A stretch of 64,000 nt of DNA from Sinorhizobium mexicanum (lineage in GTDB: Bacteria; Pseudomonadota; Alphaproteobacteria; Rhizobiales; Rhizobiaceae), in NCBI RefSeq assembly GCF_013488225.1, contig NZ_CP041238.1, forward strand, positions 3,125,501 to 3,189,500, written 5' to 3'. The position numbers and the translations under genes were made by a program. The notes under the pieces were generated by a model that was given only the letters and a program-made list of their open reading frames with translations, did not search any database and had not been told where the DNA came from. Below are positions 56,546 through 64,000 of this stretch, one piece after another (position 1 is the first letter of the stretch; the number at the start of each line of letters is the position of its first letter).

Positions 56546-56592
56546 TCGCCTCGCTCCGTAAAGGCCCGGTCTTTCCACGCGGCCTGAATATG

Positions 56593-56624
56593 AAAAAGCC
56601 GCCTCGAAATCTCCGGGCGGCTTC
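56593..56624 (-). terminator. trp attenuator terminator
   Basis: On the minus strand GAAGCCGCC (56624-56616) pairs with GGCGGCTTTTT (56603-56593), with the T-run in the right arm. It lies between trpL and trpE(G), the expected place for a Trp-dependent transcription attenuator. Confidence 0.85.
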
Positions 56625-56658
56625 ATGTCTCAATCACGCATGACTGGTCAAGGCCGCC

Positions 56659-56703
56659 TCAGCGAGCCCACCACCAGATCGAAATGTTGCGTGCGTCTAT
56701 CAT
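56659..56703 (-). CDS. trpL: trp leader peptide TrpL (peTrpL)
   Basis: The 14-codon frame encodes MIDARNISIWWWAR, with three consecutive Trp codons. It starts at 56703 and stops at 56661-56659, 35 bases before the attenuator stem. No ribosome site precedes the ATG, which fits a leaderless mRNA as reported for S. meliloti. There the RNA (rnTrpL) and peptide also act in trans. Residues 5-14 resemble the S. meliloti peptide as I recall it. Confidence 0.93.
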   Translation of the reverse strand: MIDARNISIWWWAR

Positions 56704-56824
56704 GGGCGAAAGTGTTAGCGCGGCTTGCGAATGCACGCAAGCGGGAAAACGGGGTCGACGGCAGAGCTGAAATGGGCGGCTACCGCGAGCCGCCCGTTCG
56801 ATCGATCGGATGCGTTGGGCCGCT

Positions 56825-59026
56825 TCAGAAGCGTTGCGTCAGCGAGATCTTGAAGGTTCTACCCGGCTCCGAATAGAAATCAGCCGGCTGCGTGAACGTG
56901 TTCTGGGTGTTGACGGCATCCCAATACGTCTTGTCGAAGACGTTGTAGACGCCGGCGTTCACCCGCAGACCCGGCAACTCAACCGGTTCCCACCAGCCGG
57001 TGAGATCGACGATGCCATAGCCCGGTGCCTTGAAGCTGTTGGTCGACTTGTCCGAAACGGCCATTGCAGCCGTCAGGATGACGTCGGTTCCCCAGCTTTC
57101 CGTGGCATAGCCTACACCGAGGACTCCCTTCAGCGGAGCCACGGAACCGAGCACCTCATCCGTATCGAGGTCCCGGCCATAGGCATAGGCGAGCGCGGTT
57201 CGGACGTGGACGCCGTTGCTGAAGACCTTGTGGCCCGACACCTCAACGCCGTGAATGGAGACGTTGGCGCGGTTTATCGCCTCGGTAATGCCGAGCGGGT
57301 AGCTCCCGGTCGGATCAAAACTCCAGCGCTCGTCGATGAAGTTCCTGTACCTGTTGTAGAAGGCGCTTACGCGACCGCCGAATTCCTCGTCGCCGAGATT
57401 GGCCCCGACCTCAAAACCATGGCTCGTTTCCGGCCTCAGGTCGGGATTGCCGATCTGCAGGTAGCTGCCCGGCGCACCGTAGTTCAGATAGAGCTCCTCG
57501 GCTGTCGGCGGCCGGAAAGCCATCGCCCACTGTGCGAAAAGCTCGACCTGTTCGGCTGCCTGATAGGTCGCAAGCAGCTTTGGCGACAGCGTCTGGTCGC
57601 TCTGTCCGGGTGGCAACCCGTCATAGTTGGGATTGCGCATGTAGGCGGCCGTATTCTGAGGTGAATAGTCGTACCAGTCGAAGCGGAGCCCCGGCGTCAG
57701 CGCGAAAGGACCATCACCGATCGAGATGCGATCCTGCAGGTAGATACCGACCTTCTTGCTGTCGACGTCGGGGCTATCCGACTGATTGGTATGCAGGAAG
57801 TTGCAGGAGGGGCTGGGCGCCGTGTCGCAGCTGTCCTCGCCTGAGGAATACTGGTGGAGCTTGCCGATGGCAAAATCGCCGCCGAGCGTGACCTGATGCT
57901 GCAGGAGGCCGGTATCGAAGAACTTGTCGACGTAGCCGCTGGCGCCGAAGCTCTCGTCCTCCGCTTCGTTGAGCCGCGAATACCCGCCGATCACCGAGGT
58001 GCTGCGGAAGGCGTCGACACCATTTTCGCGGAGCAGGCGCTGCCAGTAGATGGTGGCCGAAGCGCTGTCGAACCAGGCGTTATCGTCGGTCGCCTCGAAT
58101 TCGTAGTCGAGCGACAGGCGCTCGCGCCGGGTATTGTCGAGCTTGTCGTAATTGCCCGGCCGATAATTGCCGAAGAGGCTTTGGCCGGACATGAAATCGA
58201 TGTCCTTGTCGCGATCAAAGCGTTCCGCCGTCAGACCGAAAGTGTGGCCACTGTCAGTGTATTGCCGGACCTTGAACAGGAGGTTGTTCTGGTCGTAGTC
58301 GGCGGGATCCGCCTCGGTGCGCGTCGTCGAATAGCCGCCAACGTCGCCATTGCTCTGCCGTTCGTGTCCCCTCTTGTAGCCGCCCTGGAACAGGACGGCC
58401 GTGTTGTCGTAGCGCGCGGCGACGGCGGCGGACCCGCCGACGCTCTCGTCGTCCCCATCGTAGGCGAACTTGAAGATCCCGCCCCAGGTCCTGCCTTCTC
58501 CGATCAGGTCTTCCGGCTCCAGCGTGCGCAGGACGACGGCCCCGCCGAGCACACCGCCGCCGGCGCGGCTCGAATCGGCGCCGCGCACGATATCGATCGT
58601 CGAGAGCGCGGCAAAATCGAAGCTGTCGATGCCGCCGTCTGCATCGCGCGCGCCGTCGTCAAGGAAGGGGATCGGGATGCCGTCGATCGTCGTCAGCACG
58701 CGCGGCCCTTCGAGACCGCGAATATTGACGCTGCCGTTCGTGCGGTTGAAGTTCACACCGGGTTCAAGGCTTCTGCCCAGATCTTCGAAGCTCGATATCT
58801 GGTTGTTGTCGAGTTCCTGTTCGGTGACCCGCTCGGCAAGCGGCGTATCGGCCACCCCCTCCTTCTCGCCGTTCGTGGCGATCAGTTTCTTCAGTGCCGT
58901 TACGCGCCCCTGCTTTTCGGCGGCAGTCGCCGCCTCGGTCGCTTGGGCGTGCGAAAACGTTGTTCCGGCCAGAGTGATGAATGCCGTGCATGCGAGAAGA
59001 GCCAGGCGATGATGCCGGTTGAGCAT
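56825..59026 (-). CDS. shmR: TonB-dependent haem/haemoglobin receptor (ShmR-like)
   Basis: The 733-residue outer-membrane receptor has a signal peptide (about 1-28), a plug (about 60-175, SVNIRGLEGPRVLTTIDGIPI and IDIVRGADSSRAGGGVLGG), and a 22-strand barrel ending in the C-terminal Phe. The haem-receptor boxes AFRPPTAEELYLNYG (FRAP) and IGNPDLRPETSHGFE (NPDL) are clear. In S. meliloti ShmR takes up haem. The iron box and promoter lie directly upstream. Confidence 0.94.
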   Translation of the reverse strand: MLNRHHRLALLACTAFITLAGTTFSHAQATEAATAAEKQGRVTALKKLIATNGEKEGVADTPLAERVTEQELDNNQISSFEDLGRSLEPGVNFNRTNGSVNIRGLEGPRVLTTIDGIPIPFLDDGARDADGGIDSFDFAALSTIDIVRGADSSRAGGGVLGGAVVLRTLEPEDLIGEGRTWGGIFKFAYDGDDESVGGSAAVAARYDNTAVLFQGGYKRGHERQSNGDVGGYSTTRTEADPADYDQNNLLFKVRQYTDSGHTFGLTAERFDRDKDIDFMSGQSLFGNYRPGNYDKLDNTRRERLSLDYEFEATDDNAWFDSASATIYWQRLLRENGVDAFRSTSVIGGYSRLNEAEDESFGASGYVDKFFDTGLLQHQVTLGGDFAIGKLHQYSSGEDSCDTAPSPSCNFLHTNQSDSPDVDSKKVGIYLQDRISIGDGPFALTPGLRFDWYDYSPQNTAAYMRNPNYDGLPPGQSDQTLSPKLLATYQAAEQVELFAQWAMAFRPPTAEELYLNYGAPGSYLQIGNPDLRPETSHGFEVGANLGDEEFGGRVSAFYNRYRNFIDERWSFDPTGSYPLGITEAINRANVSIHGVEVSGHKVFSNGVHVRTALAYAYGRDLDTDEVLGSVAPLKGVLGVGYATESWGTDVILTAAMAVSDKSTNSFKAPGYGIVDLTGWWEPVELPGLRVNAGVYNVFDKTYWDAVNTQNTFTQPADFYSEPGRTFKISLTQRF

Positions 59027-59139
59027 AGACCAGTCCTTTGAGATGTTGGCCGGGCTTGCTGTTGAGCGGCAAACTCAAGGGGCTGGCTGGGCGAAGGTTT
59101 GGATGTGTGCGACGTGTCAGCGCGTCGCCTCATTTACGC

Positions 59140-59168
59140 CACATAAAAAACTTGAGTGAAATTGTCAA
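59140..59168 (-). promoter_or_regulatory. shmR promoter with overlapping iron-responsive (RirA-type) operator
   Basis: TTGACA (59168-59163) and TATGTG (59145-59140) are spaced by 17 bases. The sequence TGA-N9-TCA (59167-59153) overlaps the -35 element and spacer. This IRO-box spacing is the reported RirA target in rhizobia, so iron-replete repression is likely. Confidence 0.7.
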
Positions 59169-59301
59169 TATAAATCCAGGGGTGCCGGCGAGCTTCCGAT
59201 CCACGCTCGTTGCAGGTGACGTCCTCAGTTTCAGCACATTTTGAAACAGGATCTGCTCTCATGCGTTTTGGCTTCGGCCGCAACGGATGGAAAGGACCTG
59301 C

Positions 59302-60135
59302 ATGCGCCACTCCGCCGGAATGATCCTGTTGTCCGTCTTGATTCTTTCGGGCGCAAGCCTTCCCAGAAAGGGCCCGGTGCCCGTCCCGAAACCCGCCGTC
59401 CCTGGCGAGCAGGCAACGCCAACCCCGGAGCCGAAGCCCGGGGTGCCGCCCAAGGGCGCCGAGATCAATGGCAAGACAGCTGCTCAGCCGGGCGCAGAAA
59501 AGAAAGAGGAAGCCCCCGGGGACACGACCAAGGACGACAGCGTCGAGGAAATATTCCTGCCGGTGAAAGAGGAGTCTGCCGAAGAGCACGCAACCTGCCT
59601 TGCCGACCTCAAGGCGCTCGGCGGCACATTCACTGACAGCAAGCGCATCGACGATGGCAAAGGCTGCGGTATCGACAAACCGATTCGCGTGACTGCCATC
59701 TTGCCGGGCGTCGCCTTGAAGCCGGAGGGAACGATGCGCTGCGCGACGGCACTAGCGCTTGCCCGCTGGACCAAGGAATCGGCGACCCCCGCGGCCGCCA
59801 CTGCCTTCGGACCGGATACCCGGATCACGGCGCTGAACCAGGCCTCGACCTACGTCTGCCGCCTGCGTAACAACGCAACGACCGGCAAGATATCGGAGCA
59901 TGCCCACGGTAACGCTGTGGACATTGCCTCGTTCACGCTCGGAGACGGCAGGACGATCGCCATTCAACCGCGTGACGAGGATGGCACGCTGACCGGCGCG
60001 TTTCAGCGCGCAGTTACGGCTACGGGCTGCCTCTACTTCACGACTGTGCTCGACCCGGGCAGCGACGCCGCCCATGAGACGCACCTGCATCTCGACGTCA
60101 TCGAACGCAAGAACGGCTATCGTTACTGTCGATAG
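59302..60135 (+). CDS. extensin-like C-terminal domain protein, secreted
   Basis: The 277-residue product has a hydrophobic N-terminal signal (about 7-20), a Pro-rich linker (about 24-65) with an acidic stretch, and the extensin-like C-domain (about 90-277, with CGIDKPIRVTAI, the pattern STYVCRLRNN, HAHGNAVDIASFTL and HLHLDVIERKNG). The His/Asp pattern recalls the LAS metallopeptidase fold. It may act on cell wall. ATG 59302 follows AAGGA. Confidence 0.88.
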   Translation: MRHSAGMILLSVLILSGASLPRKGPVPVPKPAVPGEQATPTPEPKPGVPPKGAEINGKTAAQPGAEKKEEAPGDTTKDDSVEEIFLPVKEESAEEHATCLADLKALGGTFTDSKRIDDGKGCGIDKPIRVTAILPGVALKPEGTMRCATALALARWTKESATPAAATAFGPDTRITALNQASTYVCRLRNNATTGKISEHAHGNAVDIASFTLGDGRTIAIQPRDEDGTLTGAFQRAVTATGCLYFTTVLDPGSDAAHETHLHLDVIERKNGYRYCR

Positions 60136-60380
60136 GCGGTTGTCAGGTCCTGCCGGAGCCGGTTGGCGCCTTTTCGAGCCAAGCACGACGAACTCGCCAG
60201 AAAAGACCGGCGACCTCTTCGTGCGCCGACAGCTCGACCGTTATCATAAGACGCGCACCGCCGCACCGCTCCACCTCGTGGCGCATAAGATAGCGGCGAC
60301 ACGATTGAAATCGCCGCGGGCGAGCACGATCTATGGCGCATCATTTTTCGCCCGCCACCGACCTGACCGAGGAACAATCC

Positions 60381-60890
60381 ATGCCGCCAACCATGTACAA
60401 GCTTTCCGTACCCGCCTTCATCCGCGGCTTTTCCGCCCTCGGTGGCCTGTTCGACAAGGCCGAAGCCTTCGCTTCTGAGAAGGGCATGCCGCTCGCTGAA
60501 CTCTTTGACGCACGGTTGGCCCCGGACATGCTGCCGCTGGCGGGCCAGATCCAGCGGGCGAGCGACACGAGCAAAAACGCCATCGCGCGGCTGACGAAAA
60601 TCGAGGCGCCGCGCTTCCCGGACGAGGAACAAAGCTTCGCGGAATTGCGCGAACGGATCGCCAAGACGGTCGCATTCCTCGAAACGGTCCAACCGGCAGA
60701 TCTCGAAGGCAGCGAAAACCGCGACGTGACGCTCAGCTTCCCCAACCTCAAGGTGGCCTTTACCGGCGAGGACTACCTCTTGCAGTTCGTGTTGCCGAAC
60801 TTCTACTTCCACGTAACCACCGCCTACGACATCCTCCGCCACAAGGGCGTGCCGATCGGCAAGGCCGACTACATCGGCGGCCTCGGCTGA
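60381..60890 (+). CDS. DUF1993 protein
   Basis: The 169-residue product matches DUF1993: LPLAGQIQRASDTSKNAIARLTKIEAPRFPDEEQSFAELRERIAKTVAFLET and the DinB-like helical bundle, ending HVTTAYDILRHKGVPIGKADYIG. GAGGAA precedes ATG 60381. The function is unknown. It sits with its own short gaps between the extensin-like gene and fhs. Confidence 0.88.
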   Translation: MPPTMYKLSVPAFIRGFSALGGLFDKAEAFASEKGMPLAELFDARLAPDMLPLAGQIQRASDTSKNAIARLTKIEAPRFPDEEQSFAELRERIAKTVAFLETVQPADLEGSENRDVTLSFPNLKVAFTGEDYLLQFVLPNFYFHVTTAYDILRHKGVPIGKADYIGGLG

Positions 60891-61023
60891 AAGGCAACGG
60901 ACGTCGACTGTCGATGCCTCCTGCCCGACAGGGCCGAGGGGCTACCACCCGCGCAGTTCGGGAGGATGCCGGCCGTAACACACCCAATCGGTCCGGTCTC
61001 GCTCCCGCTGTGTTCGAAAGGCC

Positions 61024-62703
61024 TCAGAACAGCCCCTCGATCAGCCCCTCCTCATTGAGCCGTATTTTCTCAGAGGACGGCGCTTTCGGCAGGCCCGGCA
61101 TCGTCATGATCTCTCCGGTGATGACGACGATGAAGCCGGCGCCGGCCGCAAGCCGCACCTCGCGGATCGGCACGGTGTGGCCACTCGGCGCGCCGCGCAG
61201 GTTCGGGTCGGTCGAGAAGGAATATTGAGTCTTCGCCATGCAGATCGGCAGGTGGCCGTAACCCTGGTCCTCCCAGGTCCGGAGCTGTTCGCGCACCAGC
61301 TTGTCGGCAATGACCTCGCTCGCGTGATAGATGTCCTTGGCAATCGTCTCGATCTTCTGGAAGAGCGGCATGTCGTCCGGGTAAAGCGGCGAGAACTGCG
61401 AGTGCCCCGCATTGGCGAGGTCCACGACCTTGTGGGCCAGTTCCTCGATCCCTGCCGAACCCTCGGCCCAGTGCTTGCAGAGAACGGCTTCGGAACCAAG
61501 CGTCCTCACATAGTCCTTGATCGCCTGGATCTCTGCCTCGGTGTCGGAGGTGAAGTGGTTGATCGCAACGAGCACGGGAACGCCGAATTTCTTGACGTTC
61601 TGGACGTGCCGCCCGAGATTGGCGCAGCCCTTCTTGAGCGCCTCGACATTCTCCCGACCCAGATCCTCCTTCTTCACGCCGCCATTCATCTTGACCGCCC
61701 GCACGGTCGCGACGACGACCGCGGCGTCCGGCTTCAGGCCGGCCTTGCGGCACTTGATGTCAAAGAACTTTTCGGCGCCGAGATCGGCACCGAATCCGGC
61801 CTCGGTAACGACATAGTCGGCGAGCTTCAGGGCGGTTGCCGTGGCGACAACCGAATTGCAGCCATGGGCGATATTGGCAAAGGGGCCGCCATGGACAAAG
61901 GCCGGGTTGTTCTCGAGCGTCTGCACCAGGTTCGGCTGCATCGCGTCCCTGAGCAGTACCGCCATCGCCCCGTCCGCCTTGATGTCGCGGGCATAGACCG
62001 GGCTCTTGTCGCGCCGGTAGCCGATGATGATGTTGCCGAGCCGCTTCTCGAGATCCTTGATGTCCATCGCAAGGCAAAGGATCGCCATGACTTCCGAGGC
62101 GACGGTGATGTCGAAGCCGGTCTCGCGCGGGTAGCCGTTGGCGACGCCGCCAAGCGAACCGACGATCTGGCGCAGCGCCCGGTCGTTCATGTCCATCACC
62201 CGGCGCCAGGCGATGCGCCGAATGTCGATCGCCTGCTCGTTGCCCCAATAGATGTGATTGTCTATCAGCGCAGCGAGCAGGTTGTGTGCCGCCGTGATGG
62301 CATGAAAATCGCCGGTGAAGTGAAGGTTGATATCCTCCATCGGCACGACCTGGGCGTAACCGCCGCCGGCCGCTCCGCCCTTGCTGCCGAAGCACGGGCC
62401 GAGCGATGCCTCCCGGATGCAGACGACCGTCTTCTTGCCGATGCGGTTGAGGCCGTCGCCAAGCCCAACGGTGGTCGTCGTCTTGCCTTCGCCGGCTGGC
62501 GTGGGGTTGATCGCTGTCACCAGGATAAGCCGGCCGTTTCCGTTTCCCTGCTGTGCGGCGACGAATTCAGCGCTGACCTTGGCCTTGTCGTGGCCGTAGG
62601 GGAGCAGGTGCTCCGGCGGAATGCCGAGTTTTTCGCCGATCTCCTGGATCGGCTTCTTCCTCGCGGCGCGCGCGATCTCGATATCGGATTTGACCTCCGG
62701 CAT
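61024..62703 (-). CDS. fhs: formate-tetrahydrofolate ligase
   Basis: Fhs makes 10-formyl-THF from formate, THF and ATP in one-carbon metabolism. The 559 residues show [22 protein letters not shown] (P-loop), [36 protein letters not shown] and the C-terminal [25 protein letters not shown] precedes ATG 62703. Confidence 0.97.
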   Translation of the reverse strand: MPEVKSDIEIARAARKKPIQEIGEKLGIPPEHLLPYGHDKAKVSAEFVAAQQGNGNGRLILVTAINPTPAGEGKTTTTVGLGDGLNRIGKKTVVCIREASLGPCFGSKGGAAGGGYAQVVPMEDINLHFTGDFHAITAAHNLLAALIDNHIYWGNEQAIDIRRIAWRRVMDMNDRALRQIVGSLGGVANGYPRETGFDITVASEVMAILCLAMDIKDLEKRLGNIIIGYRRDKSPVYARDIKADGAMAVLLRDAMQPNLVQTLENNPAFVHGGPFANIAHGCNSVVATATALKLADYVVTEAGFGADLGAEKFFDIKCRKAGLKPDAAVVVATVRAVKMNGGVKKEDLGRENVEALKKGCANLGRHVQNVKKFGVPVLVAINHFTSDTEAEIQAIKDYVRTLGSEAVLCKHWAEGSAGIEELAHKVVDLANAGHSQFSPLYPDDMPLFQKIETIAKDIYHASEVIADKLVREQLRTWEDQGYGHLPICMAKTQYSFSTDPNLRGAPSGHTVPIREVRLAAGAGFIVVITGEIMTMPGLPKAPSSEKIRLNEEGLIEGLF

Positions 62704-62793
62704 GGCTGCTCCCCCTCTTGTGGCGCACCAATCCGCCTCCTCCGCGAAAATGGGCGCGTTCTGTTTCTTGCGCTTACGCTTGCACGCCGCGCA

Positions 62794-64000
62794 TCAGCGG
62801 GCAAGGATATCGCGCATTTCCACGAGATTTGACCGCACTCGAAGGATGTAGAAACCCATCGTCGCCAGATGGGTCGGCATGATCCAGCCATCCTCGCGGC
62901 CGTTCGAGATGATCAGCGGCTGGATGTTCAAGGCGGCGCGCAGCTGCCGGATCGTCTCGGTCCAGATCGGTGTCAGGCCGCGCTGGGCAACGACATTCTC
63001 GAAGTCGGCACCGGCGGCGGAAAGAATGCCGTAGTAGCCATAGAGCTGGCCGAAGGCGAACCAGAAGCGGTCGTCGGCGCGCGTATCGAACCAGCCGCCA
63101 TTGTGGAATTCGGATCGTTCGCGGATGATCGCCGATGTGTTGCCGAGGTCGTTGGCGATGCGGTCGAGGAACTCGACCATGTTGTCGGACCGACCGTCGA
63201 AGATCGCCTCGCACTTTCCGAGCGAACCATTGAACTTCCTGAAATCGCGCATCGCCGCCCGATAAAAGCTTGGCGTCGGCGTCTTGGGCCCGAACGGGTT
63301 GATGCCGAAATACCAGGTCTCCTCGTCGAACTGGATGTTGCCGCGCGCGCTTTGCAGGTCGTTGTTGATGCCCGACGTGCCGCGGACGCGCCCGAGCGAA
63401 TCCACGAGTTCCACCGAAGTGCGGCGTATCGCCTGGTTGATTCCCCGCTGGAACGACGCCTTGTTGTCGAGCCAGGGCGTATCGTCCCAGTCCATCCCGA
63501 AGAGGCCGAGCTTGTAGAGCAGCATGGAGGATATCCAGGCATTCTGGTTGACGTTGTAGTCGATGAGATCGGCTGCGACGTCGACGATCGCCGAGGTCTG
63601 ACAAACCGTTCCCGCCGGCAGTTGCGCCACGGCGAGCGCCTCGGTCGTGCTGGCCTCGCCCGATGGACCGACTGCGGCAGCCTGGCCGCCGGTAGTCCCT
63701 GGATTTTGCCGCCCCGGCGCCGTTGCGCCGGGACCGCTTACCGGCGACCCTGCCGGCACCTTGCGCTCGGCGAGCTTGTAGCGGTCGACATAGTCCGGGT
63801 CGAAATTGGTCCAGGCCTGCGTCTGCCAGACGAAGTAGCCATAGAACAGGACGAGGCCAAGGAGGATGAGGCCGATCGGGCCCTTGATGATCCAGCTTCT
63901 TGCCCGATACCAGTTACCGAGTGCGACGAAGGGCCAGAGAAGCCAGGCCACCGCCAAGCCGATGCCACGGCCGATCGCCGTGAAAATACGCTGAAAAAAC
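62794..64000 (-). CDS. DUF2333 membrane protein, 5' end cut by window edge
   Basis: The frame is open to base 64000. A TTG at 63957 would give 387 residues, but in-frame residues before it (FFQRIFTAIGRGIG) continue the amphipathic lead into the membrane segment, so the true start lies beyond the window. One membrane helix (WIIKGPIGLILLGLVLFYGYFVW) is followed by a Pro/Gly-rich linker and a periplasmic DUF2333 domain (about 120-385: FDEETWYFGINPFGPKTPTPSFYRAAMRDF). Function is unknown. Confidence 0.88.
   Translation of the reverse strand, partial: FFQRIFTAIGRGIGLAVAWLLWPFVALGNWYRARSWIIKGPIGLILLGLVLFYGYFVWQTQAWTNFDPDYVDRYKLAERKVPAGSPVSGPGATAPGRQNPGTTGGQAAAVGPSGEASTTEALAVAQLPAGTVCQTSAIVDVAADLIDYNVNQNAWISSMLLYKLGLFGMDWDDTPWLDNKASFQRGINQAIRRTSVELVDSLGRVRGTSGINNDLQSARGNIQFDEETWYFGINPFGPKTPTPSFYRAAMRDFRKFNGSLGKCEAIFDGRSDNMVEFLDRIANDLGNTSAIIRERSEFHNGGWFDTRADDRFWFAFGQLYGYYGILSAAGADFENVVAQRGLTPIWTETIRQLRAALNIQPLIISNGREDGWIMPTHLATMGFYILRVRSNLVEMRDILAR

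Noticed and set aside
54323..56587. 754-codon plus-strand frame opposite trpE(G)
   Set aside because: Antisense shadow of a fused anthranilate synthase with intact motifs.

Overview
The window looks like a stretch of core chromosome from a Sinorhizobium/Ensifer-type alphaproteobacterium. The reasons are high GC with strong third-position bias, rhizobial intergenic palindromic repeats, a fused trpE(G) gene with a WWW leader peptide, a ShmR-like haem receptor next to it, a class-II-length leuA and a stand-alone clpP paralogue. The order leuA, clpP, queF, cation efflux, trpE(G), haem receptor resembles the S. meliloti chromosome from memory, but the trp leader peptide (MIDARNISIWWWAR) differs from the one I recall for S. 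meliloti, so this is probably a related species. I saw no rRNA, tRNA, CRISPR array, prophage or intact insertion sequence.

Layout. 0-10 kb: a minus-strand membrane micropeptide, an SH3/DUF1236 secreted protein, a glycine-zipper protein, ilvE diverging from a MarR regulator across a cluster of operator-like heptamers, an OmpR/EnvZ-type two-component pair, two glycosyltransferase-like genes that converge, and a minus-strand run ybjN-like, proC, csaA, tyrosine phosphatase. 10-20 kb: ubiK-like, then lgt-midA-pgeF-M24 peptidase homologue, a lipoprotein, prs, an aldo/keto reductase diverging from a LysR regulator, and a NYN/LOTUS protein. 20-34 kb: DUF779 and aldehyde dehydrogenase with a GAF-Fis regulator, a BenE transporter, rplY, a GGDEF-EAL enzyme followed by an orphan periplasmic binding protein, pth, clpS, ychF, two MaoC genes, and apt. 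34-44 kb: a minus operon (DUF1285, NUDIX, CCA-adding enzyme) diverging from a four-gene MoxR-DUF58-BatA/DUF4159-GATase-like membrane operon. 44-64 kb: GNAT, glutathionyl-hydroquinone reductase, NUDIX, metallophosphoesterase, TPR protein, ECF sigma/anti-sigma pair, leuA with a leucine-rich leader ORF, clpP, queF, a cation diffusion facilitator, trpL-trpE(G) with an attenuator, shmR with an iron-responsive operator, an extensin-like protein, DUF1993, fhs, and a 5'-truncated DUF2333 gene at the right edge.

The most informative non-coding signals are the trp attenuator, the leuA leader ORF, the TGA-N9-TCA iron box before shmR, the alternating TGACATA heptamers between ilvE and marR, and about ten RIME-like palindromic repeats that all lie in the left 34 kb. 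Most genes are housekeeping. I found no clear-cut undescribed defence or mobile system. The best candidates for new biology are the GT29-like protein, the cyclase/binding-protein pair between rplY and pth, and the MoxR operon.
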